Source of the DNA: Chloroflexota bacterium
Lineage (GTDB): Bacteria; Chloroflexota; Dehalococcoidia; UBA3495
DNA: 5,889 nucleotides
NCBI GenBank assembly: GCA_002716645.1
Contig: PBBR01000022.1
Span: forward strand, 22,374 to 28,262
Direction of reading: 5' to 3'
The stretch's first letter is position 1. Every line of letters starts with the position of its first letter. Of this stretch, positions 5,455 to 5,889 are shown piece by piece. The position numbers and the translations under genes are program-made. The notes beneath the pieces were generated by a model. That model made no database searches and was not told the DNA's origin. It saw nothing but the letters and a program-made list of their open reading frames with translations.

Positions 5455-5889
5455 TTAATTAGCCGACGGAAACTTTGGGGTCCGCTTTTCTTTTATTGCA
5501 CTTAGTCCTTCTTGGATATCTGGGCCAAAGAAGCCAATTGCTTCGGCGAGTAGTGAATAATCAAATGGCCCCTGACCTGATTGTCTAAGCCATTGGTTTA
5601 AAGAGTGTTTGGTATATCGTATCGCTGGCTGGGAACTATGGGACAATTTTCTCGCTATGTCCATGGCGGTGTCCATTAGAGTTTCATGAGGTACCGCCCT
5701 GCTGACAAGACCAATGCGTTCTGCTTCTGATCCATCAAGAAAATCACAGGTTAACAAGTAGTATTTGGCTTTGGCCATGCCGCATAATAGTGGCCAAATC
5801 ATAGCGGCATGGTCTCCTGCTGCAACTCCTAGGCGGGTATGTCCATCTGTGATGCGAGCTTTTTCTGAAGCAATTGAAATGTCTGCTAG
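5455..5889 (-). CDS. Enoyl-CoA hydratase/isomerase (crotonase) family protein, C-terminal part
   Basis: The frame is open from the right edge to a TAA, giving 144 visible residues, roughly the C-terminal half of a typical crotonase; an internal ATG at 5802 is not the start, because the conserved frame continues upstream. Visible hallmarks are [26 protein letters not shown] with its oxyanion-hole glycines (residues 1-26 of the visible part), [23 protein letters not shown] (45-67) and the C-terminal [14 protein letters not shown] segment (127-140). Family members act on acyl-CoA thioesters: hydration, isomerisation, hydrolysis or C-C cleavage. Aligned by eye to rat mitochondrial hydratase, Glu144 falls on His17 and Glu164 on Tyr43, so neither usual catalytic glutamate is present and simple enoyl-CoA hydration should not be assumed. 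It is followed after 41 bases by the EthD-like gene, its likely operon partner. Family certain, reaction uncertain. Confidence 0.85.
   Translation of the reverse strand, partial: LADISIASEKARITDGHTRLGVAAGDHAAMIWPLLCGMAKAKYYLLTCDFLDGSEAERIGLVSRAVPHETLMDTAMDIARKLSHSSQPAIRYTKHSLNQWLRQSGQGPFDYSLLAEAIGFFGPDIQEGLSAIKEKRTPKFPSAN

Noticed and set aside
1981..5889. Ten-base direct repeat TGTCTGCTAG at 1981-1990 and 5880-5889
   Set aside because: Several ten-base matches are expected by chance in a window of this size, and flanks do not match.

Overview
This window looks like a stretch of chromosome from an uncultured, AT-leaning, free-living aerobic bacterium. The gene content (an SsuD-type flavin-dependent monooxygenase, a two-repeat EthD-like barrel protein, a crotonase-family protein and a caa3-oxidase assembly factor) would fit marine Chloroflexota such as the SAR202 group. 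That placement is inferred from gene content only. No rRNA, tRNA, CRISPR array, insertion sequence or phage gene is visible.

All six genes are on the minus strand, so transcription runs from high to low coordinates and the window is best read from its right end. At 5889-5455 is the C-terminal part of an enoyl-CoA hydratase/isomerase-family protein, cut by the window edge. Only 41 bases later (TTG start, consensus ribosome binding site) comes a 219-residue protein made of two dimeric alpha+beta barrel (EthD-like) repeats, 5413-4754. These two are probably one transcription unit, and a strong stem-loop (4748-4699) lies 5 bases past the second stop codon. Next is a tightly coupled pair with an 11-base overlap: a membrane-anchored YtkA/FixH-like Ig-fold protein (4650-4111) and a polytopic CtaG protein (4121-3198). 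Together they suggest copper handling and assembly of a haem-copper oxidase. After an 76-base gap holding a plausible promoter comes an LLM-class flavin monooxygenase close to SsuD (3111-1987, GTG start). The last gene (1934 to the left edge) is the N-terminal 644 residues of a large FtsX/MacB-type ABC transporter permease, still open where the window ends.

The genes form three or four short transcription units rather than one pathway. A possible theme is oxidative catabolism of organic sulfonates or similar compounds (flavin monooxygenase, crotonase, barrel protein) next to respiratory-chain assembly, but only the neighbour pairs inside each unit are supported by spacing. I see no defence system or other clearly new multi-gene system. 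The observations most worth following are two stem-loops whose only imperfect pair is a G-U wobble in the sense transcript, a start-signal split (strong ribosome site with GTG/TTG; ATG with no ribosome site), and a crotonase with neither canonical catalytic glutamate.
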